Positions 26,256 to 33,913 of a DNA stretch of 36,374 bases are shown piece by piece. The notes beneath the pieces are model-generated. The model was not told the DNA's origin, did not search any database, and saw only the letters and a program-made list of their open reading frames with translations. Source of the stretch: Bacteroidia bacterium. GTDB lineage: Bacteria > Bacteroidota > Bacteroidia > Bacteroidales > UBA932. The position numbers and the translations under genes are program-made. The number at the start of each line of letters is the position of its first letter. The stretch's first letter is position 1. The stretch spans positions 1 through 36,374 of the forward strand of contig JAUNNZ010000022.1 of assembly GCA_030537315.1 (NCBI GenBank), given 5' to 3'.

Positions 26256-26336
26256 TCTTGCTTCCCTACGGCGGTATCAACCGCATCAGGTTCATTGGGA
26301 CTCTCTCAATCCGGTATATCCGGATACCCCCGCAAT
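26256..26336 (-). promoter_or_regulatory. TPP (THI-box) riboswitch
   Basis: On the minus strand the conserved thi-box elements appear in order: GCGGGGGTATCCGG, hairpin CCGGATATACCGG, TTGAGAGAGTCCC, AATGAACCTGATGCGG, helix GCGGTTGATACCGC and CCGTAGGGAAGC. The core TGAGA, GAACCTGAT and CGTAGGGAAGC match the family consensus. P1 can form from TTGC and GCAA. Some 50 bases remain before the receptor ATG, holding a small TGCCG/CGGCA hairpin and no T tract, so control is probably at translation initiation. Ends are approximate. Confidence 0.93.
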
Positions 26337-26342
26337 TATCAG

Positions 26343-26903
26343 CTATTTTACAGAGCCGTCTTCGCCGATAGTATATGATTCGTCGAAGTCAGACACTCTC
26401 TTCATCGTAGTCAGCACGTCGACAGGGCTGAGTCCACGCTTTGCCTGTGCCTCATCGAAATCAACAGCAACGGCATTTATGCCACCCTTTTTCATTACGT
26501 AAGGGATGCTTTCCTTTGTTAAGTCGTTCGTAACGATGATGCTGTAAGTGATGGCAACATTGACGTCGTATTTCCTGCCCGTCTCCGGAGTGAAGTCGGT
26601 CTTAGGTGTAAAGATGAACTTCAGATGAGTCTTGCAAGGGGCCTGGCTTTTCTTTGAGAAGCTATATTTCAATGAGTTTGAGAAGAACTCGCAAAGATCG
26701 CAGGACTCGCTGCCGCAGGCGAATTCACTTCCGGTAAATTCGTACATCAACTTCGCCTCTTCATTCATCTCGACATTGGCTACGATTTCGTAGGTGTAAG
26801 TCTGCTTTTTCGGAGTAGGGTCTGAAGAATTTTCCTTTTTGCAGGAAACGGCCGCTAATGCAGCAACTATCAAAATTGAAATAATTCTGAAATTCTTTTT
26901 CAT
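26343..26903 (-). CDS. Small Cys-containing lipoprotein, unknown function
   Basis: A 186-residue lipoprotein that I do not recognise. The ATG at 26903 gives a signal peptide with lipobox AAVSC and lipid Cys21; an ATG at 26915 would add four residues. After a Ser/Pro/Lys linker comes a beta-rich domain with a cysteine cluster FACGSESCDLCEFF (spacing C-x4-C-x2-C) and a fourth Cys in QAPCKTH. These could form disulfides or bind a metal. Later strands read KYDVNVAITYSIIVT. Its stop lies just 6 bases before the TPP riboswitch. It has its own -7 element at 26927-26934. Confidence 0.78.
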   Translation of the reverse strand: MKKNFRIISILIVAALAAVSCKKENSSDPTPKKQTYTYEIVANVEMNEEAKLMYEFTGSEFACGSESCDLCEFFSNSLKYSFSKKSQAPCKTHLKFIFTPKTDFTPETGRKYDVNVAITYSIIVTNDLTKESIPYVMKKGGINAVAVDFDEAQAKRGLSPVDVLTTMKRVSDFDESYTIGEDGSVK

Positions 26904-26926
26904 GGCTATAATCATTATTTGGTTTT

Positions 26927-26934
26927 CAAAAGTA
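26927..26934 (-). promoter_or_regulatory. -7 promoter element for the Cys-containing lipoprotein
   Basis: Minus-strand TACTTTTG fits TAnnTTTG and lies between rimO and the lipoprotein start. It may be the nearest promoter for the riboswitch and receptor as well, since none with a consensus box is visible between. Confidence 0.6.
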
Positions 26935-26945
26935 ATAAAAAAAAT

Positions 26946-28232
26946 CTATGCTTGTACTGCTTCCAGGTCATAATCGTCAGATGAAATGATTCTGACGTTG
27001 ATGAACTCCCCTATCGGGGCGTCTCCCTTCCAGCCGCGGACGAGGATCTCGCCGTCCACTTCCGGACTCTCATACTGGGAACGGCAGACAAGAGTTCCGT
27101 CAACAAGGTCATCCACCATCACCCGTTCCACGCTTCCGACGCGCGACCTGTTGAAAGACGAAGACATTTCGCTCTGCAACGTCATAAGGCGGTCATAACG
27201 GTCACGCTTCGTCTCCTCCGGGACATCGTCGGCAAAGTGCTCCGCGCCATAGGTTCCCTCCTCCTCAGAGTATGTGAATGCTCCCAGACGTTCGAAACGC
27301 GCATCTTTCACAAACGAAAGAAGTTCTTCGAAATCAGTCTCCGACTCCTTCGGAAAACCCACTATCATCGTTGTGCGCAGCACAACGCCGGGAACCTGCC
27401 TGCGCAGGCGTGAGATCAGTTCGCGCGTCCACGCGCCATCCACATTCCTGTGCATATTGCCGAGCACGCTGTCGGCTATATGCTGCAGAGGAATGTCAAG
27501 GTATTTGCAGACCTTCGGGTTGTTCGCCATACGGTCCAGGACGTCCAGCGGAAAATCTGCAGGGTAGCTGTAGTGGATGCGGATCCATTCTATCCCCGGA
27601 ATTTCCGACAGGCGGTCGATGAGCTCCGCCAGATTGCGCCTGTGATAGAGGTCAAGTCCATAGAAAGTCGTATCCTGGGCTATGAGGATAAGTTCCTTCA
27701 CGCCTTTGGCGGCAAGTTCGGCCGCTTCGGCGACGAGGTCCTCCATCGGAACTGAACGGTGCGCACCGCGGATGAACGGAATGGCGCAGTACGAGCAGCG
27801 TCGGTCGCAGCCCTCTGATATCTTCAGGTACGCATAACCCTTGTGGGCGGAGCTGTACCTGCTGACATAAGGTTTCGGCGACACGCCCAGATGCTTCAGG
27901 ACAGGATCGAGGTCGCGGGCGCCGAACCACGCATCCACTTCCGGAATCTCCTCCGGCAGCTCCGCGGCATAGCGCTGCGACAGGCAGCCGAAAACCACGA
28001 GTTCTCCGACTTCCCCCCTCTTCTTCGCAGCCACGGCATCAAGAATGGCGGCAATCGATTCCTCCTTCGCGTCCCCTATGAAGCCGCAGGTGTTTATCAG
28101 CAGGACATCAGCAGGCGAAGCGTCGGATTCGGGGACGACACTGTACGCATCTTCCGGCAACTGGGCCAGCAGATGCTCCGTGTCAACCGTGTTCTTGGAA
28201 CAGCCGAGGGTTATGACCTTTATGGTCTTCAC
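26946..28232 (-). CDS. rimO: Ribosomal protein uS12 methylthiotransferase RimO
   Basis: A 428-residue radical-SAM enzyme that methylthiolates an Asp of ribosomal protein S12. The N-terminal UPF0004 domain binds one [4Fe-4S] cluster with cysteines in TLGCSKNTVD, NTCGFI and VFGCLSQR. The radical-SAM motif is SEGCDRRCSYCAIP (CxxxCxxC), and a C-terminal TRAM domain follows (about 360-428). GFIGDAKEES and the DIPLQHI segment fit RimO rather than MiaB. Translation starts at GTG, which overlaps the stop of the DUF5606 gene (TAGTG). It is the last gene of the nusB operon. Confidence 0.96.
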   Translation of the reverse strand: MKTIKVITLGCSKNTVDTEHLLAQLPEDAYSVVPESDASPADVLLINTCGFIGDAKEESIAAILDAVAAKKRGEVGELVVFGCLSQRYAAELPEEIPEVDAWFGARDLDPVLKHLGVSPKPYVSRYSSAHKGYAYLKISEGCDRRCSYCAIPFIRGAHRSVPMEDLVAEAAELAAKGVKELILIAQDTTFYGLDLYHRRNLAELIDRLSEIPGIEWIRIHYSYPADFPLDVLDRMANNPKVCKYLDIPLQHIADSVLGNMHRNVDGAWTRELISRLRRQVPGVVLRTTMIVGFPKESETDFEELLSFVKDARFERLGAFTYSEEEGTYGAEHFADDVPEETKRDRYDRLMTLQSEMSSSFNRSRVGSVERVMVDDLVDGTLVCRSQYESPEVDGEILVRGWKGDAPIGEFINVRIISSDDYDLEAVQA

Positions 28233-28669
28233 TACTTCTCAGCTTCCTCCTTTGCCTGAGCCTCGCGCTCCTCGTCGGTGACGAAGTCAAGTGATGCGAA
28301 CTTGGCAATCTGAGCATACCAGTCGATGACCTTGCGCATGTGTGAGACATAGAAGCGGTCCTCGTCATAGTTGGGAATGGCCTTTTTGAAAAGGTCGACG
28401 AGTTCCTTCTCGCCAGCCTTCGGAGAAGGTGCCTCGGCTCCGGCGAGAGCCTTGCTGATTGCCGTGAACACGGCATCAAGCTTGAGTTCGCCTTCGCTCG
28501 TATAAATGGCGATATCATTGAGGGTGTTCACGCGGCTGCTGCCGGTGAAGACTGTGCGCTTCTTGGTCTCGAGGCTCTCGGCGATGGCGCCGTTGCGAGC
28601 CTGTGCAACATATTCGAAAAGGCCGTGCTGGCCTGCAACTGTAAGGATTCTAGCTAAATCAGTTTTCAT
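28232..28669 (-). CDS. DUF5606 domain protein
   Basis: A 145-residue cytosolic protein of a Bacteroidota-restricted family, recognisable from MKTDLARILTVAGQHGLFEY at the start and the YDEDRFYVSHMRKVIDWY stretch at about 100-117. The N-terminal half is a compact beta-rich domain (KKRTVFTGSSRVNTLNDIAIY); the C-terminal tail is acidic and charged. The function is unknown. It overlaps coaE by ATGA and rimO by one base, so it is part of the tightly coupled operon. Confidence 0.85.
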   Translation of the reverse strand: MKTDLARILTVAGQHGLFEYVAQARNGAIAESLETKKRTVFTGSSRVNTLNDIAIYTSEGELKLDAVFTAISKALAGAEAPSPKAGEKELVDLFKKAIPNYDEDRFYVSHMRKVIDWYAQIAKFASLDFVTDEEREAQAKEEAEK

Positions 28670-29184
28670 ATTGTCTTCAAAAAATTATCGACCTCCCTGT
28701 GAAGCTGTTCAAGAGAGGAATTATTGTCTATTATCTTGTCCACCCTGCTTTCGTCAAAGGACTGCAGGGCATCTCTGTCTTTCACTTTCGGGTTGCGGGC
28801 AAGCCGGCTGCCATAATCAGCCCGCACCAGCAGCACCTTGTCATAAATGCTGTCGAACAACGGCTTCGACATCGCTATCGCGGATTCAATGAATGCCAGT
28901 TTCCCGTCAAGCTGTCCCATCCACGCACGTATGTCTTCAAACACATACGGGTATACGATCGATTCCAGTTTCTCCCTCTTCGAGGCATCACCGAAAATAA
29001 CCGGCAGTTCCTCGAAAGGCACGCCGAGCGCCTCCTCTATCCTGCATTTAAGCCCCGGCACAATGTCATAAAGCATCTTCGTGCGGGAGTCGCAGTCATA
29101 TACAGGAAAACCCTTGGATGCCAGATACCTGCAGACTTCCGACTTGCCGCTGCCTATCGCGCCCGTGACAAGCCAGGCCGTCAT
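28666..29184 (-). CDS. coaE: Dephospho-CoA kinase
   Basis: A 172-residue P-loop kinase that catalyses the last step of coenzyme A synthesis. Walker A is TGAIGSGKSE at about residues 7-16, the substrate-site DCDSRTK follows near residue 30, and the C-terminal DNNSSLEQLHREVD helix is typical. The start at 29184 is chosen because the ATG overlaps the ybbR stop as ATGA; an upstream in-frame start at 29208 would add eight residues with no P-loop function. It is somewhat shorter than the E. coli enzyme (206 residues) but has all motifs. Confidence 0.94.
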   Translation of the reverse strand: MTAWLVTGAIGSGKSEVCRYLASKGFPVYDCDSRTKMLYDIVPGLKCRIEEALGVPFEELPVIFGDASKREKLESIVYPYVFEDIRAWMGQLDGKLAFIESAIAMSKPLFDSIYDKVLLVRADYGSRLARNPKVKDRDALQSFDESRVDKIIDNNSSLEQLHREVDNFLKTI

Positions 29185-30104
29185 TTTTCCACCTCTACGC
29201 ATACGCACACCTCCGGGTCAAGGGCACAATTGATCACGCTTTCCGGAAGCCCGTCGACGTGAACCAGACAGGATCCGTCAAGAGACTCCGCGAATTCAGA
29301 ATAGTTGACATACAGCGACACCTTCTCCGAAGGGTCCGATGTCATCGGGAATATGCATCTGAAAGTGACTGCCGCCTCTGACGGCAGGGCGGAAATCTGT
29401 CTGCGGCCGCGCGCGCCCCTGATCTCGATCGGCAGCACCCTGCGGAACTCGACGAAACGCGTCACCTCGAGGGAATACGCCACTTCGTTCTGTGAAAGCC
29501 TTGCTCCTGCCGGAATATCTAGCTTGGCCGCTCCGTGCACGCTCGCGTGCAGGTCACGCAGGCTTATGGGCCGGGTAAGTATCCTGTCGATTTCTTCGAG
29601 ACGTGACGGTTCCGCATACACAAGAACGGAATCAGGTTGGAAGCTCATCTCATTCAAGGCCATATACTGCTCACGGAAATTGAGGTCAATGACCGGAATG
29701 ACAGGCAGCTTCGCATAATTCTCCTGGACGAACTTGAAACGGACATCGTCAGCCACGAATGATTCCAGGTTGACGTTCTCGCCGAAAATCGCGGAAGCGT
29801 ATTTGAAAAGTGAGTTTTCGCTGATGGAATAAAAATCCCCTCCTGCATGATGCAGGTCGGACGCGTCGATTTCCACCACGCGCGCCGAACGGCGGCGTGA
29901 CAGGGCCACGTGCCTGTAACCCGGCGCCTGGATGCGCGCGGTGATCATCACCTCCGCGCTTGCGCTCCGGGCCCTTCCGTCTATCTCACTCTGAGCCATC
30001 ACGGGCACGCTCACAAGGCCGGAATATTCCCGGCCGAGATTGAGAATCAGCCACACTGCGGCGGACAGAACCACGCAGAGGAAGATATTTATCCACTTTT
30101 TCAA
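29181..30104 (-). CDS. YbbR-like domain membrane-anchored protein
   Basis: A 307-residue protein with one N-terminal transmembrane helix (WINIFLCVVLSAAVWLILNL) and a periplasmic part resembling YbbR repeats (LPVIPVIDLNF, PDSVLVYAEPSRLEEID at about 162-178, and RVLPIEIRG). In Firmicutes the YbbR protein CdaR regulates the diadenylate cyclase CdaA; no such cyclase gene is in view, so that role cannot be assumed. Translation starts at TTG directly after the yajC stop (TAATTG), with no gap. It overlaps coaE by ATGA. Confidence 0.85.
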   Translation of the reverse strand: MKKWINIFLCVVLSAAVWLILNLGREYSGLVSVPVMAQSEIDGRARSASAEVMITARIQAPGYRHVALSRRRSARVVEIDASDLHHAGGDFYSISENSLFKYASAIFGENVNLESFVADDVRFKFVQENYAKLPVIPVIDLNFREQYMALNEMSFQPDSVLVYAEPSRLEEIDRILTRPISLRDLHASVHGAAKLDIPAGARLSQNEVAYSLEVTRFVEFRRVLPIEIRGARGRRQISALPSEAAVTFRCIFPMTSDPSEKVSLYVNYSEFAESLDGSCLVHVDGLPESVINCALDPEVCVCVEVEK

Positions 30105-30452
30105 TTACTTCTCCTCTTTCTTCTCCTCCTTCTTGGCAGGAGCGTTTGAAGGGTCGGTCATATCCTTCTGGATCGAGGTCTTGTCAACGCGGAGCTTGAC
30201 TTCACCGTCAACCTTGATGAGAACGGTCGTCTCGCTCACTTCAGCGATGGTTCCATAGATACCGCCTGCGGTAACGACCTTGTCGCCCTTCTTGAGCGCG
30301 TTGCGCATTTCCTCCATTGCCTTCTGCTGCTTGCGCTGAGGACGGATCATAAAGAGCCACATTATGAGGAGGATGAATCCTAGCATTATGAACATGCTTG
30401 CAGAAGAGCCGCCCTGGGCGCCTGCTGCCTGGAGAATGATGGTGTTGATCAT
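30105..30452 (-). CDS. yajC: Preprotein translocase subunit YajC
   Basis: A 115-residue small membrane protein that accompanies SecDF in the translocon. It has a single transmembrane helix (FIMLGFILLIMWLFMI, about 21-36), the conserved IRPQRKQQKAMEEM motif right after it, then the soluble beta part with LKKGDKVVTAGGIYGTI and a Lys/Glu-rich tail. The order and length match the family. It is 5 bases after nusB and abuts ybbR. secDF is not in the window. Confidence 0.96.
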   Translation of the reverse strand: MINTIILQAAGAQGGSSASMFIMLGFILLIMWLFMIRPQRKQQKAMEEMRNALKKGDKVVTAGGIYGTIAEVSETTVLIKVDGEVKLRVDKTSIQKDMTDPSNAPAKKEEKKEEK

Positions 30453-30457
30453 ATTTG

Positions 30458-31375
30458 TCAGTGTTTATTGATTATTTTGTCCAATACTCCGTTCACGAAC
30501 GAGCGGCTCTCCGGAGTGCTGTAGTATTTGGAGATCTCCACATATTCGTTGATGATGACCTTCGCCGGCATTGCCGGAAAGGCTTCCGCCTCTGCGAGGC
30601 CGCAAACGATGAGGCAGAGGTCCGTCGTGCAGAGACGGTCCTTGTCCCACTTCGGCGTGCGTTCCGCAACCGCCTGATAGTAAGTCTCGAAATTGGCATA
30701 TGCCTTCGTGACGAGACTGGTCACGAAAACCTTGTCGCTTGAGAATCCGTCAGAGGACTTCAGTTCGCTCTGATAGAGCGGAGGAAGTTCCCAGCGTTCA
30801 CCGTCACCGAGGCTGCGTACGGTGCGGCAGCACCATCCCAGCACATAGGCGAGGTCATCGTTCCAATAGATGGAAAGGTCCTCGAGAATCTCGGCGAGTT
30901 CGGCGTTGTCCTCGAACTCGCGTTCGAATATGCGCGCCCACAGGCGGGCATCCTCCTCGAGACTGCTTTCGCCGCTCTCGAGATAATCCTTGAAATACTT
31001 GCGGCCGCGTATGGTCTCGTAGAGATGTCGGAGAAGCACGTCATACTGCTCCCAGCTCATCTTTTTCTTTGCGATCAGCTTGGTGAAATCAGGGTCCTGC
31101 GACAGCAGAGGGGCGATTCTGTTCTGAACGAACTTAAGATTCGGATTAAGCTCCTCTTCGGTTGGATTGAACTTGGAACGTGCTGCTTCTATACGGGAAC
31201 TTGCCTCCCCCGTAAGGGGAGCAACTATCGAGAGCATAAAGAGATACAGGTCTCTCGTGGACTCGGAGGACAGTTCAAGCAGGGCTTGGGTATCCTTCAG
31301 GGTCATTCCGGGATTTTCCGCGTAGCTGTAGATGGCCTTGAAGGCCTTGATACGAAGAATTCTTCGGTTAAGCAT
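30458..31375 (-). CDS. nusB: Transcription antitermination factor NusB, long form
   Basis: A 305-residue protein. The C-terminal part (about 180-305) is the NusB helical domain that binds boxA RNA with S10: FVTSLVTKAYANFETYYQ, CTTDLCLIVCGLAEAEAFP, KVIINEYVEISKYYSTPESRSFVNGVLDKI. The N-terminal 180 residues are an extension regularly found in Bacteroidota NusB. The ATG at 31375 is preferred over an upstream TTG at 31387, because the -7 element at 31396-31403 would leave that TTG at the transcript's first bases and MLNRRILRIKAFKAIYSY is the conserved start. It heads the six-gene operon. Confidence 0.94.
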   Translation of the reverse strand: MLNRRILRIKAFKAIYSYAENPGMTLKDTQALLELSSESTRDLYLFMLSIVAPLTGEASSRIEAARSKFNPTEEELNPNLKFVQNRIAPLLSQDPDFTKLIAKKKMSWEQYDVLLRHLYETIRGRKYFKDYLESGESSLEEDARLWARIFEREFEDNAELAEILEDLSIYWNDDLAYVLGWCCRTVRSLGDGERWELPPLYQSELKSSDGFSSDKVFVTSLVTKAYANFETYYQAVAERTPKWDKDRLCTTDLCLIVCGLAEAEAFPAMPAKVIINEYVEISKYYSTPESRSFVNGVLDKIINKH

Positions 31376-31395
31376 ACTTTCAAACAAAATTTACG

Positions 31396-31403
31396 CAAAG
31401 ATA
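31396..31403 (-). promoter_or_regulatory. -7 promoter element for the nusB operon
   Basis: Minus-strand TATCTTTG, 20 bases before the ATG at 31375. It is divergent from the PUR-gene promoter, 22 bases away. Confidence 0.7.
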
Positions 31404-31425
31404 GCAAGTAATCCATAAAAAATCC

Positions 31426-31433
31426 TATTTTTG
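31426..31433 (+). promoter_or_regulatory. -7 promoter element for the PUR-deaminase-PNP operon
   Basis: TATTTTTG matches TAnnTTTG, 28 bases before the ATG at 31462. Confidence 0.68.
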
Positions 31434-31461
31434 TATAAGTTAATACATTAATAACCATACT

Positions 31462-31797
31462 ATGTACAGAGAGGATTACGATCAGGCTCGTTTCGACAGC
31501 CGTGAAGCAGAAGATGTTTACTCAAAGCCAGTCAGGGCCGGTAAACGTACATACTTTTTCGATGTGAAGTCCACCAAGGGCAACAACGATTTCTATCTTA
31601 CAATCACAGAGAGCAAGCGCCGCAACAACCCCGACGGCAGCTTCAACTACGACAAGCACAAGATTTTCCTCTATAAGGAAGACTTCGAGAAATTCTCTGA
31701 AGGACTCTCAGAAGTAATCGAATACATCAAGCAGAACTGCTTCCACGGCGAGATCCCGAAGCGTCCTGAGTCCGATGTTGACTTCGATGAACTCTAA
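31462..31797 (+). CDS. PUR-domain nucleic-acid-binding protein (DUF3276)
   Basis: A 111-residue single-domain PUR-family protein, the bacterial relative of eukaryotic PUR-alpha and of Borrelia BpuR, binding single-stranded DNA or RNA. The PUR fold is visible as GKRTYFFDVKSTKGNNDFYL (about 27-46), TITESKRR, HKIFLYKEDFEKF and a helix EVIEYIKQ. The N-terminal 15 residues and C-terminal tail are acidic. It is the first gene of an operon; its stop overlaps the amidohydrolase start by one base (TAATG). The target here is unknown. Confidence 0.9.
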   Translation: MYREDYDQARFDSREAEDVYSKPVRAGKRTYFFDVKSTKGNNDFYLTITESKRRNNPDGSFNYDKHKIFLYKEDFEKFSEGLSEVIEYIKQNCFHGEIPKRPESDVDFDEL

Positions 31798-33074
31798 TGG
31801 GTGCCATACTCCTCAAGAATATAACGGTAGGCGGTTCTCAGAAAGACATTCTCATTGACAAAGGTCTGATCTGCAGGATCGAGCCTGCCGGGTCGTGCAC
31901 CCGCTGGCAGATCGCCGGCGATATCGAGACCATGCAGTGCGCCGGCAAGGTTGCGCTGCCCGGTTTCGTGAACATGCACACCCACGCCGGCATGTCGATG
32001 ATGCGCGGAGTCGGCGAAGACCTTGTTTTCCACGACTGGATCGACAAGATCTGGAAAATAGAGGAAGGCATAGACAACGAATACGTTTATTGGGCCACCA
32101 AGGTCGCCTGTCTTGAAATGATCAGAACAGGCACCACGACGTTCAATGACCAATACTGGTACCACTCCGCCTCAATAAAAGCGGCTGAAGAGATGGGTAT
32201 ACGCATAGCCACCGGCTATGATTTCCTCGACCGCTTCGATCCCGAAGAAGCAGAGCGCCAGATAGAGCAGTGCCAGCTGCAAACGGATGAGGCCCGGAAT
32301 GCCGGATACAAGCTGGCCATGTACCAGCTTGCATTCCACGCGGTCTATACGGTCAGTGAGCGATCTCTCATCTGGATCCGCGACTACTCCGAACGGAACA
32401 ATCTTCGCCTGCACATACACCTCTGCGAAACCCGCAAGGAAGTCGAGGACTGCAAGGCGGCGCACGGCGGGCTCACCCCTGTCGAATATTTCGACAGTCT
32501 GGGGCTGCTCTCCCCTCGCGTGATTGCAGCACACACCTTGTGGCTCACTCCGCACGACATAGAGATTCTCGCCGCCCGCGGCGTGCATTGTGTTCACAAC
32601 GTGAACTCCAACACCAAGCTGGCCTCCGGATACAGGTTCCTGTACAACGAGCTCCGCGACGCAGGCGTTAATATATGCATCGGCACCGACGGCTGCGGCT
32701 CATCCAACAACCTCGACATACTTGAGGCGATGAAGACTTCCGCCATTTTCCAGAAAGCGTGGCGCGACGACCCGTCGGCCCTGCCGCTGCCGGAGCTTTT
32801 GGATATGGCTACCGTCAACGGAGCCAGAGCCTTGCAATTCAACGGCGGACGCCTTGAAGAAGGCGCAGTCGCCGACATAATGATAATTGATACTGACAAC
32901 ACCTTCTTCCTGTCCCCTGCCCCATTCCTTGCCAATCTGGTTTATTCCGCCCACTCCGACTGCATAGATTCGGTGATCTGCGACGGAAAGTTCGTGATGA
33001 GGCACCGGGAGATTCCGGGAGAGCGCGAGATTCTCAACGAAGCCCGCAAGATGATGTATAAAATCAGCAAATAA
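31797..33074 (+). CDS. Amidohydrolase, adenosine/SAH/MTA deaminase type
   Basis: A 425-residue metal-dependent hydrolase of the TrzF/MtaD/SsnA group. Metal ligands and core: NMHTHAGMSMMRG (H61, H63), then LHIHLCET, IAAHTLWLT and ICIGTDGCGSSNNLD with the conserved Asp. The close match to the family deaminating S-adenosylhomocysteine, 5'-methylthioadenosine or 5'-deoxyadenosine, and the phosphorylase 8 bases downstream, point to a purine nucleoside deaminase; the exact substrate cannot be set from sequence. It is cotranscribed with the PUR protein through a TAATG overlap. Confidence 0.88.
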   Translation: MGAILLKNITVGGSQKDILIDKGLICRIEPAGSCTRWQIAGDIETMQCAGKVALPGFVNMHTHAGMSMMRGVGEDLVFHDWIDKIWKIEEGIDNEYVYWATKVACLEMIRTGTTTFNDQYWYHSASIKAAEEMGIRIATGYDFLDRFDPEEAERQIEQCQLQTDEARNAGYKLAMYQLAFHAVYTVSERSLIWIRDYSERNNLRLHIHLCETRKEVEDCKAAHGGLTPVEYFDSLGLLSPRVIAAHTLWLTPHDIEILAARGVHCVHNVNSNTKLASGYRFLYNELRDAGVNICIGTDGCGSSNNLDILEAMKTSAIFQKAWRDDPSALPLPELLDMATVNGARALQFNGGRLEEGAVADIMIIDTDNTFFLSPAPFLANLVYSAHSDCIDSVICDGKFVMRHREIPGEREILNEARKMMYKISK

Positions 33075-33082
33075 CTTTCGAA

Positions 33083-33910
33083 ATGGACAATAGAATTTAC
33101 CGTATCCAGACAGCGGCCGATTTTGTCAAGGGCAAAATCGGAGCGGAAGCACCACTAGTCGGCATTGTCTTAGGCAGCGGACTGGGACGACTTGCAGAAA
33201 AGATCGAAGACCCGATCACCATTCCTTACAAGGAAGTACCGGAGTTGCCCGTCTCAACTGCCGTCGGCCACAAGGGCAATTTCATATATGGCAAGCTTGG
33301 CGGCAAATGCGTCATCGCGATGCAGGGTCGTTTCCATTATTACGAAGGCTATTCGATGGAGCAGGTCACGATGGGAATCCGCGTAATGAGCAACCTGGGA
33401 ATCAAATACCTTTTCGTCTCCAACGCCGCAGGTGCCTGCAACATCGACTATGAAGTCGGTGACCTTGTAATCATCAAGGACCACATCAATCTGTTGCCTA
33501 ACCCGCTGATCGGTCCGAACATGGACGATTTCGGCCCGCGCTTTCCGGACATGACCTGTCCTTATGACCTCGATCTCATTTCAAAGGCGGAAAGCCTCGC
33601 CCTTGAAATGGATCTGCGCATGCACAAGGGCGTATATCTTGGCAGCACCGGCCCTACCTATGAAACTCCTGCAGAGGTTAGATACTTCCGCACCATAGGC
33701 GCAGACCTCCTTGGAATGAGCACAATCCCCGAGGTGATCGTCGCCCGCCACTGCGGCATCCGCGTATTCGGAATGTCGGTCGTCACCAACCTCTCCAACA
33801 CACGCAACATAGAGCGCAACCTAAACGATGGCGACGACGTTGTCATTCAAGCCAACCTCGCCGCCGATCGTATGTCCGAGCTCTTCAGCCGGATGATATC
33901 TTCTCTGTAA
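33083..33910 (+). CDS. punA: Purine nucleoside phosphorylase (trimeric, PNP-II type)
   Basis: A 275-residue enzyme that phosphorolyses inosine and guanosine to the base and ribose 1-phosphate. Family motifs: VGIVLGSGLGRLAEKI (phosphate loop), VGHKGNFIYGKLGGK, QGRFHYYEGYSMEQVT, LFVSNAAGACN, IIKDHINLLPNPLIGPN, GVYLGSTGPTYETPAEVR, GADLLGMSTIPEVI and VVTNLSN. This is the human-PNP-like 6-oxopurine group rather than DeoD. It starts 8 bases after the deaminase, which suggests a deaminate-then-phosphorolyse salvage route. It ends 3 bases from the convergent rny stop with no evident terminator. Confidence 0.96.
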   Translation: MDNRIYRIQTAADFVKGKIGAEAPLVGIVLGSGLGRLAEKIEDPITIPYKEVPELPVSTAVGHKGNFIYGKLGGKCVIAMQGRFHYYEGYSMEQVTMGIRVMSNLGIKYLFVSNAAGACNIDYEVGDLVIIKDHINLLPNPLIGPNMDDFGPRFPDMTCPYDLDLISKAESLALEMDLRMHKGVYLGSTGPTYETPAEVRYFRTIGADLLGMSTIPEVIVARHCGIRVFGMSVVTNLSNTRNIERNLNDGDDVVIQANLAADRMSELFSRMISSL

Positions 33911-33913
33911 AAG

